From contig CAWKCC010000001.1 in NCBI GenBank assembly GCA_963848045.1, positions 124,001 through 188,000 on the forward strand: 64,000 nucleotides of DNA. The letters run 5' to 3'. The notes below the pieces were generated by a model. It was not told the origin of the DNA. It saw only the letters and a program-made list of their open reading frames with translations, and did no database searches. Both the position numbers and the translations under genes were made by a program. Each line of letters opens with the position of its first letter. Within the stretch, counting starts at the first letter, position 1. Shown here piece by piece: positions 21,494 through 29,697 of this stretch. This stretch comes from CAVUAT01 sp963848045. GTDB lineage: Bacteria > Actinomycetota > Thermoleophilia > Solirubrobacterales > 70-9.

Positions 21494-22244
21494 CTACTTC
21501 TTCTTCTTCTTTCTCTTCTTCTTCTTCTTGACGCACTTCTTCTTGGGCTTCTTGCCCTTCTTCTTGATCTTCTTCAGCTTGAAGCCCTTCTTGCACCTCT
21601 TCTTCTTCTTGGCCACCGCCGGATCCGGCGAGATCTCGAGTGACCAGCCTCCCGCGAACTGGCCGGAAACGCCCGTGGAGCCGGTGCGCTCGAACAGGCT
21701 CCAGGTCCCGTTCGCGCTCGAGCCGTTGAAGGTGGAGGCCAGGGTGGAGGTGCTGCCGAGACCGGGCCCGGGGTTCGCGTAGGCGGTCCCCGGGCCGGGG
21801 GATGGGAAGCTCGGCGAGGAGCCGCAATGCGAGGCCGGCCTGTAGGTGCCACTCACCAGGGCGGCAGCGAACGGGCAGTTGGATGCCGACCGAGTCGTCG
21901 AGCTTGACGTTCGCGTTCGTCGCACCCGGGTTGTTGGGCACGTAGCCGCCGACGCAGGCCATCAGAAGCATCGCTTGGCCCCCCGGCGAGACCAGCGCCA
22001 CGGAGACGAGATCCGGCTCCAGGTTGCTGTAGCCGTACAGGTTCACGTTCAGGTCGCTGATCGGTGCGGTCTGCCCCGAGACGGTGATCTGCGAGGGGTA
22101 GGGAGTGGCATTGTTGTTCGCGCCCGACGGGATCGCGATCGGGGCCGGGTTGCTGAAGGTCGCCGCGCTCGCGCTCGCCGCCCCGACTCCCATCGCCGCC
22201 AGCGCGAGGCCCACCGTGATCGCCAACCGACTCGCTATCCGCAT
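21494..22244 (-). pseudogene. Frameshifted secreted P-domain-like protein with lysine-rich tail
   Basis: The ATG at 22244 follows a good ribosome binding site (ggggagg) and encodes a signal peptide (residues 1-27) and the first half of a beta-sandwich similar to proprotein-convertase P-domains (TFSNPAPIAIPSG ... LDDSVGIQLP). Homologous sequence then continues in the next frame (FAAALVSGTYRP ... GTWSLFERTGSTGVSGQFAGGWSLEIS) to a stop at 21494. Dropping one base of the ggg run at 21873-21875 restores a single frame of about 249 codons. The restored C-terminus is about 43 residues, over half of them Lys, with two Cys. A true mutation or a sequencing/assembly error are both possible. Confidence 0.75.
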
Positions 22245-22337
22245 CCGCCGCCTCCCCTTGTTGAGACCGTGGAGGCCAGGGTAGACCCTGGTCGGTCGGC
22301 GCGCAAGCAGCCGCCGCTCGCGCAGCGCACACCTTCC

Positions 22338-23369
22338 CTAGAAGAGCTGGTTCTCGCCGGCGAAGATCTCGGAGACGGAGTCGTCGGTGAAGATGCGGCG
22401 GATCGAGTCGGCCAGGGTCTGAGCCGCCGAGATGACCGTGATGTTGTCGGGGGCGCCCGGGCGCAGCGGCATCGTGTCGGTGACCACGATCTGCTCGAGC
22501 CCGGACTCCGCATAGGGCAGGCGCTCGTAGGCGGGCCCGGAGAAGACTCCGTGGGTGGCGCAGGCGATCGCCCGCGCGGCGCCCTCGTCGAGCACGGTGC
22601 GCGCGGCCGCGCAGAGCGTGCCCGCCGTGTCGATCATGTCGTCGACGAGCACCGCGGTCTTGCCCTTGACGTCACCGACCACGTAGCCGATCTCGGCGAC
22701 GTTGTGGGCCGGGCGGTCCTTCTCCATCACCGCCCAGGTGCAGCCGACCTTGTTGGCGAAGTTGCGGGCCGTCTTGACGCGGCCCGCGTCCGGCGAGACG
22801 ATCACCGGCTCCTCGTCGAAGGCCAGGTCGGAGATGTACTGGGTGAGCATCGGCATCGCGGTCATGTGGTCGAGGGGGACGTCGAAGAAACCCTGGACCT
22901 GGCCCGCGTGCAGGTCCATGGTGAGGACGCGATCGACGCCCACCGCCTCCAGGGCCTTGGCGACGACGCGGGCCGAGATCGGCTCGCGCGGGGCCGACTT
23001 CTTGTCCTGGCGCGCGTAGCCGTACCAGGGCATCACCGCGATGATGCGGTGCGCGGAGGCGCCCTGGGCCGCGTCGATCATCGTCAGCAGCTCCATCAGG
23101 GCGTCGTTGGGAGTCATGCCCGCGGCCTCGTTGGCCGCCGTGGACTGGACGATGAACACGTCGGCGCCGCGAATCGACTCCTCGTAGCGACAGTAGATCT
23201 CGCCGTTGGAGAAGGTCTTGAGCGTGACGTCGCCCATGTCGACGTCGAGGTTGTTGGCGATCCTGGCGGCCAGCTCCATCGAGGCCCGGCCGCCGAAGAC
23301 CATCAGCCGCTTCGTGTAGTCCTGGGTGATCGAGTTGATCGCCTGAGGACGTTCCTCGATCGTGCTCAC
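22338..23369 (-). CDS. prs: Ribose-phosphate pyrophosphokinase (PRPP synthetase)
   Basis: 343 aa class I PRPP synthetase: ribose-5-phosphate + ATP to PRPP + AMP. Visible motifs: FSNGEIYCRYEESIRGADVF, the ATP-binding flexible loop YARQDKKSAPREPIS, the metal-binding DLHAGQVQGFF, and the PRPP-binding loop VLVDDMIDTAGT. Its start overlaps the glmU stop by 4 nt (23366-23369). The glmU-prs pair upstream of rplY is standard gene order in actinobacteria. Confidence 0.97.
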   Translation of the reverse strand: MSTIEERPQAINSITQDYTKRLMVFGGRASMELAARIANNLDVDMGDVTLKTFSNGEIYCRYEESIRGADVFIVQSTAANEAAGMTPNDALMELLTMIDAAQGASAHRIIAVMPWYGYARQDKKSAPREPISARVVAKALEAVGVDRVLTMDLHAGQVQGFFDVPLDHMTAMPMLTQYISDLAFDEEPVIVSPDAGRVKTARNFANKVGCTWAVMEKDRPAHNVAEIGYVVGDVKGKTAVLVDDMIDTAGTLCAAARTVLDEGAARAIACATHGVFSGPAYERLPYAESGLEQIVVTDTMPLRPGAPDNITVISAAQTLADSIRRIFTDDSVSEIFAGENQLF

Positions 23370-24778
23370 GAGCCCTTCCCCTTCCCCTTCGTCTCCGACT
23401 GCTCGTCCGCTTGCTTGGCCTTGGCTGCGTACCCCTCGACGTTGCGCTGCTTCGGCCGCGAGATGCCCAACCCGCCGGCCGGAACGTCATCGGTGATCAC
23501 CGAGCCGGCACCAGTGTAAGCGCCATCGCCGACTTCTACGGGAGCGACCAGCGCGGTGTCAACCCCGATCCTGGCGTCCTTGCCGACGGTCGTACGGTGT
23601 TTGCGGAAACCGTCGTAGTTGGCGGTGATCGTCCCGGCCCCGAGGTTGGCGCCCTCTCCGAGCTCGGCGTCGCCGACGTAGGAGAGGTGGGGCACCTTGG
23701 CGCCGGCGCCGAGCCGGGAGTTCTTGATCTCCACGAAGGTCCCGGCCTTGGCGTCCTCCCCCAGCCGGGCTCCCGGCCGCAGGTAGGCGAAGGGGCCGAC
23801 CGTGGCGCCGGCCGCCACCTCGCACTCGACCAGGTAGGAGTGCGGGACCCTGACGTTCTCGCCCAGGCGGGAGTCGATCAGCGTTGTGATCGGGCCGATC
23901 ACCGTGCCGGAGCCGGCGGCGCTGGCGCCCAGCAGCGAGCTGCCCGGGGCGATCGTGACGTCGGGAGCCAGCTCGACCTCGGCGTCGATCCAGGTGGAGC
24001 CGGGGTCGAGGATGGTGACGCCGCTGCGCATGTGCTCCCGCAGCAGGCGGCGACGCGCCTCGTCGGTGGCGCGGGCGAGGTCGACGCGGTCGTTGACCCC
24101 GAGGTTGACGCCCGGGTCCGGCGAGCGGTAGGCCGCGACCCCCATCCCCGCCTGGCGAATCAGCGGCAGCACGTCGCCCAGGTAGTACTCGCCCTGGGCG
24201 TTGTCGTTGGTGATGTGCGCGAGCGCCTCGGCGAGCGCCGCCCCGGCGAAGGCATAGGTGCCGGCATTGACCTCCCTGATCGCCAGCTCCTCGGGGCTGG
24301 CGTCGCCGGGCTCCTTGGCCTCGACGATGCGCTCGACCCCTCCATCGGCTCCGCGCACGATCCGCCCGTAGGAGCCGGGATCGTCCAGCTCGGTGGTCAT
24401 CACGGTGGCGCCGGCATCGGCCTCGCGGTGGGCCGCGAGCAGCTCGCCGACGATCTCGGCGGAGATCAGCGGATGGTCGCCGGAGAGCACCAGCACCGTC
24501 TCGCTCTCGCCGATCACCTCCATCGCCGCTCGCAGCGCACCTCCCGTGCCATCGGCCTCGGGCTGCACGAGCGTCTCGGTCCCCTCGGGAAGCGCGGAGG
24601 AGAGGTCGCGGTCCGGGGAGACGATCACGCAGACCCGGCCGGCGCCGGCGCCGCGGGCTGCGTGGATGGGCCAGGCGACCATCGGTCGCCCGCAGACCTC
24701 GTGCAGGACCTTGGGCACCGAAGAGCGCATCCGGGTGCCCTGGCCCGCGGCCATGATCAAAGCCGTGGGAGCGCTCAC
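23366..24778 (-). CDS. glmU: Bifunctional GlmU: glucosamine-1-phosphate acetyltransferase / UDP-GlcNAc pyrophosphorylase
   Basis: 470 aa, full bifunctional length. N-terminal uridyltransferase: LIMAAGQGTRMRSSVPKVLHEVCGRPM, then SGDHPLIS. C-terminal left-handed beta-helix acetyltransferase (about 250-450) with hexapeptide repeats and HLSYVGDAELGEGANLGAGTITANYDG holding the catalytic His. Makes UDP-GlcNAc for peptidoglycan. GTG start at 24778; a TACGCT hexamer lies 6 nt upstream. The tail is Lys/Gly-rich. Confidence 0.97.
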   Translation of the reverse strand: MSAPTALIMAAGQGTRMRSSVPKVLHEVCGRPMVAWPIHAARGAGAGRVCVIVSPDRDLSSALPEGTETLVQPEADGTGGALRAAMEVIGESETVLVLSGDHPLISAEIVGELLAAHREADAGATVMTTELDDPGSYGRIVRGADGGVERIVEAKEPGDASPEELAIREVNAGTYAFAGAALAEALAHITNDNAQGEYYLGDVLPLIRQAGMGVAAYRSPDPGVNLGVNDRVDLARATDEARRRLLREHMRSGVTILDPGSTWIDAEVELAPDVTIAPGSSLLGASAAGSGTVIGPITTLIDSRLGENVRVPHSYLVECEVAAGATVGPFAYLRPGARLGEDAKAGTFVEIKNSRLGAGAKVPHLSYVGDAELGEGANLGAGTITANYDGFRKHRTTVGKDARIGVDTALVAPVEVGDGAYTGAGSVITDDVPAGGLGISRPKQRNVEGYAAKAKQADEQSETKGKGKGS

Positions 24779-24784
24779 CCCGGA

Positions 24785-24790
24785 AGCGTA
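24785..24790 (-). promoter_or_regulatory. Candidate -10 box (TACGCT) of glmU-prs
   Basis: Minus-strand TACGCT, then 6 nt (tccggg), then GTG at 24778. The spacing fits a leaderless transcript for glmU-prs. Confidence 0.4.
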
Positions 24791-24866
24791 GAACGGAAGG
24801 CCGGGGAGGGTTGGTCAGCGGCGTGCGGGGAGCAGGTGGGGGCGCCGTGGCGGCAGCCGGCGGTCG

Positions 24867-25505
24867 CTACTTCGTGGTCTGAGCGGCGAAGGCGGCCGTG
24901 ACGGCTTCGACGACCGCCTGGGGCGCTTTCTCGGGGGCGCCGGCGTCAAACGGTGGCTGGGGGTCGTACTCGATTCCCAGCTGCACGGCCTGGGCGGCCT
25001 CGTCGCCGTGGAGCAGCTGCACCAGCCGCAACGCCATGTCGATGCCCGAGGAGACGCCCGCGGCGGTGATGATCTTGCCGTGCTCCACCACCCGCTCGGG
25101 CACGGGCTTCGCGCCCAGCTCAGCCAGCAGGTCGCGGGCGAGCCAGTGCGTCGTGGCCGGCGCACCGTCGAGCAGGCCGGCGGCGGCCAGCAGCAGGGCC
25201 CCCGTGCAGACCGAGGTCGTATAGGTCGTTGTCTCGTGCACCTCGCGGATCCAGCCGAGCAGCGGCTCGTGCTCCAGCAGGGCCCGGGTGCCGAACCCAC
25301 CTGGCACCACCAGGATGTCGGGGCTCGTCACCTGGCCCAGCGAATGGTCGGCCACGATCGCCATATCGCGGCTCTCGTTCTCGACCGGCCCGGCCTGCTC
25401 GGCCACGAACACGCACTCGACGTCGGGCACGCTGTTGAGGGTGTCGTGCGGCCCGATCGCGTCGAGCGCGGTGAAGCGGTCATAGAGCAGGAACGCAACT
25501 TGCAT
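24867..25505 (-). CDS. DJ-1/PfpI-family protein, isonitrile-hydratase-like
   Basis: 212 aa from ATG 25505 (MQVAFLLYDRFTALDAIGP). Longer in-frame starts exist but the longest lies inside the tRNA-Gln gene, so they are rejected. The nucleophile elbow SVCTGA places Cys100; Asp15 in LDAIGP and the VPGGFGTRALLEHEPLLGWI segment match the isonitrile hydratase/AraC-N type of the class I glutamine amidotransferase-like superfamily. It may hydrate isonitriles or act as another DJ-1-type hydrolase. The gene follows tRNA-Gln on the same strand. Confidence 0.82.
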   Translation of the reverse strand: MQVAFLLYDRFTALDAIGPHDTLNSVPDVECVFVAEQAGPVENESRDMAIVADHSLGQVTSPDILVVPGGFGTRALLEHEPLLGWIREVHETTTYTTSVCTGALLLAAAGLLDGAPATTHWLARDLLAELGAKPVPERVVEHGKIITAAGVSSGIDMALRLVQLLHGDEAAQAVQLGIEYDPQPPFDAGAPEKAPQAVVEAVTAAFAAQTTK

Positions 25506-25607
25506 ACGGGGCCTCATTCCGGGGATCGCTGTCGGGTCGGACAATCGGCGGGGGCGACGCCGGCCAGCCGAGTGAGTGGCGCACGATTGCTGCCAGAGCC
25601 CCTCGAG

Positions 25608-25678
25608 CTCCCGGGAGAGGATTCCAACCTCTGCTGCCAGGACCAAAACCTGGAGTGCTAGCGCTACACCACCCGGGA
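25608..25678 (-). tRNA. tRNA-Gln (anticodon TTG)
   Basis: 71 nt folding as a full cloverleaf on the minus strand. Acceptor TCCCGGG (25678-25672) pairs with CCCGGGA (25615-25609); discriminator G at 25608; no CCA encoded. Anticodon stem CCAGG/CCTGG (25653-25649/25641-25637) encloses loop TTTTGGT with anticodon TTG. T stem AGAGG/CCTCT encloses loop TTGGAAT. The weak U1-A72 pair and G73 fit glutaminyl identity. Oddities: the D-loop reads AGCGCTA (C at 19) and the T-loop has G at 56, the reverse of the near-universal G19-C56 tertiary pair. Position upstream of glmU is the usual actinobacterial location. Confidence 0.88.
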
Positions 25679-25731
25679 TTGGCAGCAGAGTCTATGGAGT
25701 GACGGCGCCTCTCGGAAAGGGTCGCCGCCGG

Positions 25732-26970
25732 CTAGTCGGACTCGGACGCGCGGGCGACCTTGCCCCCGGCGGCGCCCGGCTCGGCGGCGGGGCCGAGGGG
25801 AGGGGCGATGCCGAGCACCCGCATCGCCTTCAGCCCCAGCCCCAGCTTCTCGCGCCCCTCGGTGGAGGTTGCGTCGTGCCCGCAGAGGTCCCTGGCGCGC
25901 TCCAGGCGGTAGCGAATCGTATGTCGGTGGGTGAACAGCTTCTGCGCGGTGGCGGCGACGTTGCCGTCGTGGTCGAGGTAGGACTCGACGGTGTTCAAGA
26001 GGTCGGTCTCGTACTGCTCGTCGTAGGCGACCAGCGGCGCGACAGTCTCGGCATAGAAGCGCTCGAGCTCGTCGGGGTCCTCGCTCATGGCGGGCAGCAG
26101 CAGGCGGTAGGCGCCCGTGTCCTCGAAGGCGAGCAACGGGGTGCCCTCGGCCTCGCCCACGTTGGCGGCCAGCCGGGCCTCCTGGCCGGCGCGGTAGAGA
26201 TCGACCGGGTCGGAGGCGACGCGGCTCTGCGAGACGGTGACCGCGAACCCGGCCAGCCCCTGCTCGAGCTCGGTGACCAGCGCCTCGGCGGCGCGGCGCA
26301 GGCGCCCTTCATCGCCGCTGGGGACGACCGCGATCACCTCGGTGCCCTCGCCCGCTTGCTCGCCCTCGGCGGCCAGCGCGCCCCGGCTGATCGCGCGCAC
26401 CGAGCGCAGCGCCAACACCAGCGCCCGGCTGCGCCAGTCGCCGCTCTGAGCCGAGCGCGGCACGGCGCGCGCGATCAGCACGCCGGCGCCGTCGGAGAGA
26501 TCGGCGCCCAGCTCGGCGGCTCGGGCAGCGATGTCACCGCGGTCAGTCACCTGCCGGTCGAGAAGCGAGCGCACGAAATCGGTCGCGGCCTCCTCGCTTG
26601 CCCACTCCGGCGAGCGGGAGCGCTCCAGCTCGAGGCCGAGCAGCGTCGCGACCATGCGCAGCAGCGCCGGGTCGGGCTCGGCCTTGCCACGTGGGCGCCA
26701 ACGAAGCTCACCGACCTGGCTGTCGGCGATCCGCAGCCCCAGCCGCTGCACCGCCTCGCCGCCGGCGAGCAGCTTGCTCTCCTCGTCGGGGGATGCGGCA
26801 GCCACGGCGAGCACGGCGCTCGAGCGGTCGATCAGGGCGACGCTCGCCTCGAGCACCTTGCCGGCGGCGCGGGCGACCGCCGGCAGGCCGGCGCCCGATT
26901 CGATCGTCGCCGAGAGATCCTCGAAGGCCCCCTCAGGGCCGGCGGCGCGCTGTCGGGAGGATGCGCTCAC
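25732..26970 (-). CDS. PucR-family transcriptional regulator
   Basis: 412 aa. N-terminal GAF-like sensor region (about 20-115), central GGDEF-related PucR domain (about 130-300), and C-terminal helix-turn-helix with the family signature LLNTVESYLDHDGNVAATAQKLFTHRHTIRYRLERA (about 335-370). PucR/CdaR-type proteins regulate purine, amino-acid or organic-acid catabolism, often acting on nearby genes; no obvious catabolic target is adjacent. TAAGGT sits 6 nt before the GTG start. Confidence 0.9.
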   Translation of the reverse strand: MSASSRQRAAGPEGAFEDLSATIESGAGLPAVARAAGKVLEASVALIDRSSAVLAVAAASPDEESKLLAGGEAVQRLGLRIADSQVGELRWRPRGKAEPDPALLRMVATLLGLELERSRSPEWASEEAATDFVRSLLDRQVTDRGDIAARAAELGADLSDGAGVLIARAVPRSAQSGDWRSRALVLALRSVRAISRGALAAEGEQAGEGTEVIAVVPSGDEGRLRRAAEALVTELEQGLAGFAVTVSQSRVASDPVDLYRAGQEARLAANVGEAEGTPLLAFEDTGAYRLLLPAMSEDPDELERFYAETVAPLVAYDEQYETDLLNTVESYLDHDGNVAATAQKLFTHRHTIRYRLERARDLCGHDATSTEGREKLGLGLKAMRVLGIAPPLGPAAEPGAAGGKVARASESD

Positions 26971-26976
26971 GGCACA

Positions 26977-26982
26977 ACCTTA
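26977..26982 (-). promoter_or_regulatory. Candidate -10 box (TAAGGT) of the PucR gene
   Basis: Minus-strand TAAGGT, 6 nt (tgtgcc), then GTG at 26970; consistent with a leaderless mRNA. Confidence 0.4.
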
Positions 26983-27075
26983 GAGCCGCGCGCAGGACTC
27001 GCGGCACTGAGCGCGGGCGGGGGCCCACCGCTGAAGATGTAAGCGGGGGCAGCGAGTGGAGCGGCCCGGCGGCTC

Positions 27076-27339
27076 CTAGAGGAAGCCCTGTATGGCGTCC
27101 CAGTTGTAGAACACCAGCAGCCCCACGATCAGCCCGATCAGCACCAGCGCCACCAGCACGAACAGGGAGAGGAAGCCCGCCCCCACCTTCTCCCACGGCC
27201 GGCCGTAGGCGCCCAGCGCGGGCACGAGGATCAGGCCCACGAATGCCGCGAGCGAGATCAGCCCGGCGGCTGCGAACAGGTAGTACTCAGTGCCCAGCGC
27301 CAGCAGGGGCGCCGCGGCTGCGGTCAGGCTGGGAATCAT
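27076..27339 (-). CDS. Small membrane protein, two to three TM helices
   Basis: 87 aa from ATG 27339 (MIPSLTAAAAPLLALG). Hydrophobic segments at about 17-40 and 57-80, ending FYNWDAIQGFL. The 5' end overlaps the upstream DedA-PAP2 gene by 53 nt in another frame, so the two are probably co-transcribed. I do not recognise the family. A longer in-frame start (27435) would lie deep inside the DedA-PAP2 gene and adds no hydrophobic or conserved sequence. Confidence 0.6.
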   Translation of the reverse strand: MIPSLTAAAAPLLALGTEYYLFAAAGLISLAAFVGLILVPALGAYGRPWEKVGAGFLSLFVLVALVLIGLIVGLLVFYNWDAIQGFL

Positions 27340-28810
27340 CGAGGCCGGAATTGTCGCGCATGTGGCTCGAGACAAGCGCCACGATCGCGGCTGCGGACAG
27401 AGCGGAGAACCCCAGGGCCCAGCCGGCGGAGACATCGCTGAGCCAATGGACGCGCAGATAGACGCGCGTCAGGCCGATCACCGCTGTCACGACGACACCC
27501 GCTGTGATCACCAGCGCTCGCGGCCCGAGCCCGGGCACGATACGCAGCGCGAGCGTCACCGCGAGCCAGGTGTAGAGCGTCGAGTAGGCCGCGTGGCCGC
27601 TGGGAAACGAGGAGCCGCCGGCGTCGACCAGCCCGCCCGGCGGCCGGGGGCGATCGGTCCAGTCCTTGATCTCGTGCACGCCGACGAAGGTCACCGCCGT
27701 GCCGACGACCACCACCCAGAACTCCGGCCAGCGCCGCCCCAGCCCCAGCGCCAGGGCGGCCAGCGCCGCGAGCGGAAAGACGACGAAGCCCGAGCCGAAG
27801 AACGTGACCAGCTCGGCGGCGTCGTCTAGCCAGGCGGTGCGCAGGTCGTCGGCCAGTTCGAGGGCGGCGGTGTCCCCCCCGGTGGGGCCAGGGTCGGCGC
27901 CCACCACCGACCAGTAGGAGATCAGCACGAACAGCCCTACCGAGAGCGCGGCGGTGAGCGTGGTCAGCTCCAGCCCCAGCCCGCCGGGCGTCAACCTCTG
28001 CCACAGGAACGCGGCCTGCGGGCGCAGGCGCCGCGCGGCCGCCAGCCCGGGTCGCAGCAGCGGGCGACGCTCCATCCCGGCGACCAGCCTGGCGCGGTTC
28101 GCCGGCACGCGCAGGTGCTGGACCACCACCACGCAGCCGACCACGAAGCCGACGAAGATGCCGAACCCGAGAAGTCCTCGCCCAACCACCGCCGCGACCT
28201 TGTCGAGGCTCTGCGAGGCGAAGTAGCCGATCAGGATGAAGGTCGTCGCCCAGAGCCCGGTGCCGAGCACGCTGTAGGGGGCGAAGGAGCCGTAGGGCAT
28301 CTTGCTGGTGCCGGCTATGAACGGGGCCAGCGCGCGGACGAGGCCGATGAAGCGCCCGATCACGATCGTCTTGCCGCCATGGCTGGCGAAGTAGTCCTCG
28401 ACCTGCTTGAGGCGCGCCTCCGTGATCCGCACGCGCTCGCCGTGGCGCACCAGGAACCCCCGCCCCAGCCGGGCGCCGAGCAGGAAGCTGACCGTGTCGC
28501 CGAGGAAGGCCGAGAGCCAGGTGATCGCCAGGAGCAGGGGCAGCGAGACGTCGCCCTGCCCGGCGACGGCTCCGCCCAACAGCACCGTGAACTCGCCGGG
28601 GGCGATCAGCCCGACGAAGGCTCCCGTCTCGAGGAAGGCGAGTGCGGCGACCAGCAGGTAGGTCCAGGAGCCGAGTCCCTGCGAGAGGTCCTTGATGATC
28701 TGCTCGAGGTCGAGATCGGGGAACCGGTCATGGAAGACGATGAAGCCCACCAGCACCGCGGCGACCAGCGCCCGCCGCAGCCAGACGCCGCTGACCGGAA
28801 GCCGGCTCAC
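27287..28810 (-). CDS. DedA-PAP2 fusion: membrane lipid scramblase-like domain plus phosphatase
   Basis: 507 aa. N-terminal DedA/SNARE-associated domain (about 40-200) with FLETGAFVGLIAPGE and FIGLVRALAPFIAGTSKMPY; C-terminal PAP2 phosphatase (about 300-490) with all three motifs: KDWTDRPRP, SFPSGHAAYS and RVYLRVHWLSDV (catalytic His residues in the last two). DedA proteins move phospholipids or undecaprenyl phosphate across the membrane; PAP2 enzymes dephosphorylate lipid pyrophosphates. Together they suggest undecaprenyl-pyrophosphate recycling or phospholipid remodelling. The start touches the ispE stop at 28810. Confidence 0.9.
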   Translation of the reverse strand: MSRLPVSGVWLRRALVAAVLVGFIVFHDRFPDLDLEQIIKDLSQGLGSWTYLLVAALAFLETGAFVGLIAPGEFTVLLGGAVAGQGDVSLPLLLAITWLSAFLGDTVSFLLGARLGRGFLVRHGERVRITEARLKQVEDYFASHGGKTIVIGRFIGLVRALAPFIAGTSKMPYGSFAPYSVLGTGLWATTFILIGYFASQSLDKVAAVVGRGLLGFGIFVGFVVGCVVVVQHLRVPANRARLVAGMERRPLLRPGLAAARRLRPQAAFLWQRLTPGGLGLELTTLTAALSVGLFVLISYWSVVGADPGPTGGDTAALELADDLRTAWLDDAAELVTFFGSGFVVFPLAALAALALGLGRRWPEFWVVVVGTAVTFVGVHEIKDWTDRPRPPGGLVDAGGSSFPSGHAAYSTLYTWLAVTLALRIVPGLGPRALVITAGVVVTAVIGLTRVYLRVHWLSDVSAGWALGFSALSAAAIVALVSSHMRDNSGLDDSQPDRSRGAPAGAGH

Positions 28811-29697
28811 TATTCCGCCTCGGTGCGCACGGGCCCGACCTCGGCCCCGGGCGAGAGCGGGGAGGTGGCGAGGGCGGTCGGGAATCGCGTCAGCAGCTCG
28901 GCCGCGGCGCGATCGGCGCCGGCACGATCGGCGAAAAGGCCGAACGCGGTCGGGCCGGAGCCGGTGACCATGGCGTGGGCGGCGCCCACCTCGCGAAGCG
29001 CGGCCAACGGCTCCTCGATCTCGGGACGCAGCGAGATCGCCGCCGGCTGCAGGTCATTGACCAGGTGCTCGTGGTAGCCGAGCGGGGAGGCGCCGCCCGC
29101 GACCGCGTCGCGGAGCTTCTCGCGGATCACATCGATCTCGGCTTCGGGCCGCAGCTCGGCTAGCCGGTCGGCCTCGGCGTAGACCTCGGCGGTGGTCAGC
29201 CCGGCACTCTGCGGGATCAGCACCACACCGTGGTCGGCCGGCGGCGTGATCGGCTCGACCACCTCGCCGGCGCCGGAGACCAGGCACGGCCTGGGCGCGA
29301 GCTGGGAGGGAACATCGGCGCCTACCGAGGCCGCGACCGTGCGGATTCCCTCCAGCTCGCCCCGGGCCAGGCGCAGCACCGCGGCGGCGTCGGCGCTGCC
29401 GCCGCCGAGGCCCGCCGCGATCGGGATTCGCTTGCTGACCACGATCCGAAGCGGAGGCGAGCGCCAGCCGCGCTCGCGCATCGAGGCGAGCGCCTTCTCG
29501 ACCAGGTTGGGGCCGGGGATCTCGGGGCAGATCACCTCGTCCTCGGCGCCCTCGGCCGCCCTCACGAGCAGCTCGTCGGCGAGCTCCAGGGGCTCGAAGA
29601 TCGAGCCGATCTGGTGCAGCCCGTCCTCGCGGGTCGGGCCGACGAACAGGCAGAGGTTGAGCTTGGCGGGGGCTCGCAGGGCCAGGGGGGCGCTCAC
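28810..29697 (-). CDS. ispE: 4-diphosphocytidyl-2-C-methyl-D-erythritol kinase
   Basis: 295 aa GHMP kinase of the MEP isoprenoid pathway. Starts with LRAPAKLNLCLFVG, contains the ATP-binding Gly-rich motif PIAAGLGGGSADAAAVL and the C-terminal MVTGSGPTAFGLF. GTG at 29697 was chosen because it starts just before the family N-terminus and overlaps the ksgA stop as GTGA. Gene order metG-tatD-ksgA-ispE is the common actinobacterial cluster, here with two insertions between metG and tatD. Confidence 0.94.
   Translation of the reverse strand: MSAPLALRAPAKLNLCLFVGPTREDGLHQIGSIFEPLELADELLVRAAEGAEDEVICPEIPGPNLVEKALASMRERGWRSPPLRIVVSKRIPIAAGLGGGSADAAAVLRLARGELEGIRTVAASVGADVPSQLAPRPCLVSGAGEVVEPITPPADHGVVLIPQSAGLTTAEVYAEADRLAELRPEAEIDVIREKLRDAVAGGASPLGYHEHLVNDLQPAAISLRPEIEEPLAALREVGAAHAMVTGSGPTAFGLFADRAGADRAAAELLTRFPTALATSPLSPGAEVGPVRTEAE

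Noticed and set aside
25506..25646. Longer N-terminus for the DJ-1-like protein starting at 25646
   Set aside because: That start lies inside the tRNA-Gln gene and the added residues are not DJ-1-like; ATG 25505 matches the family.
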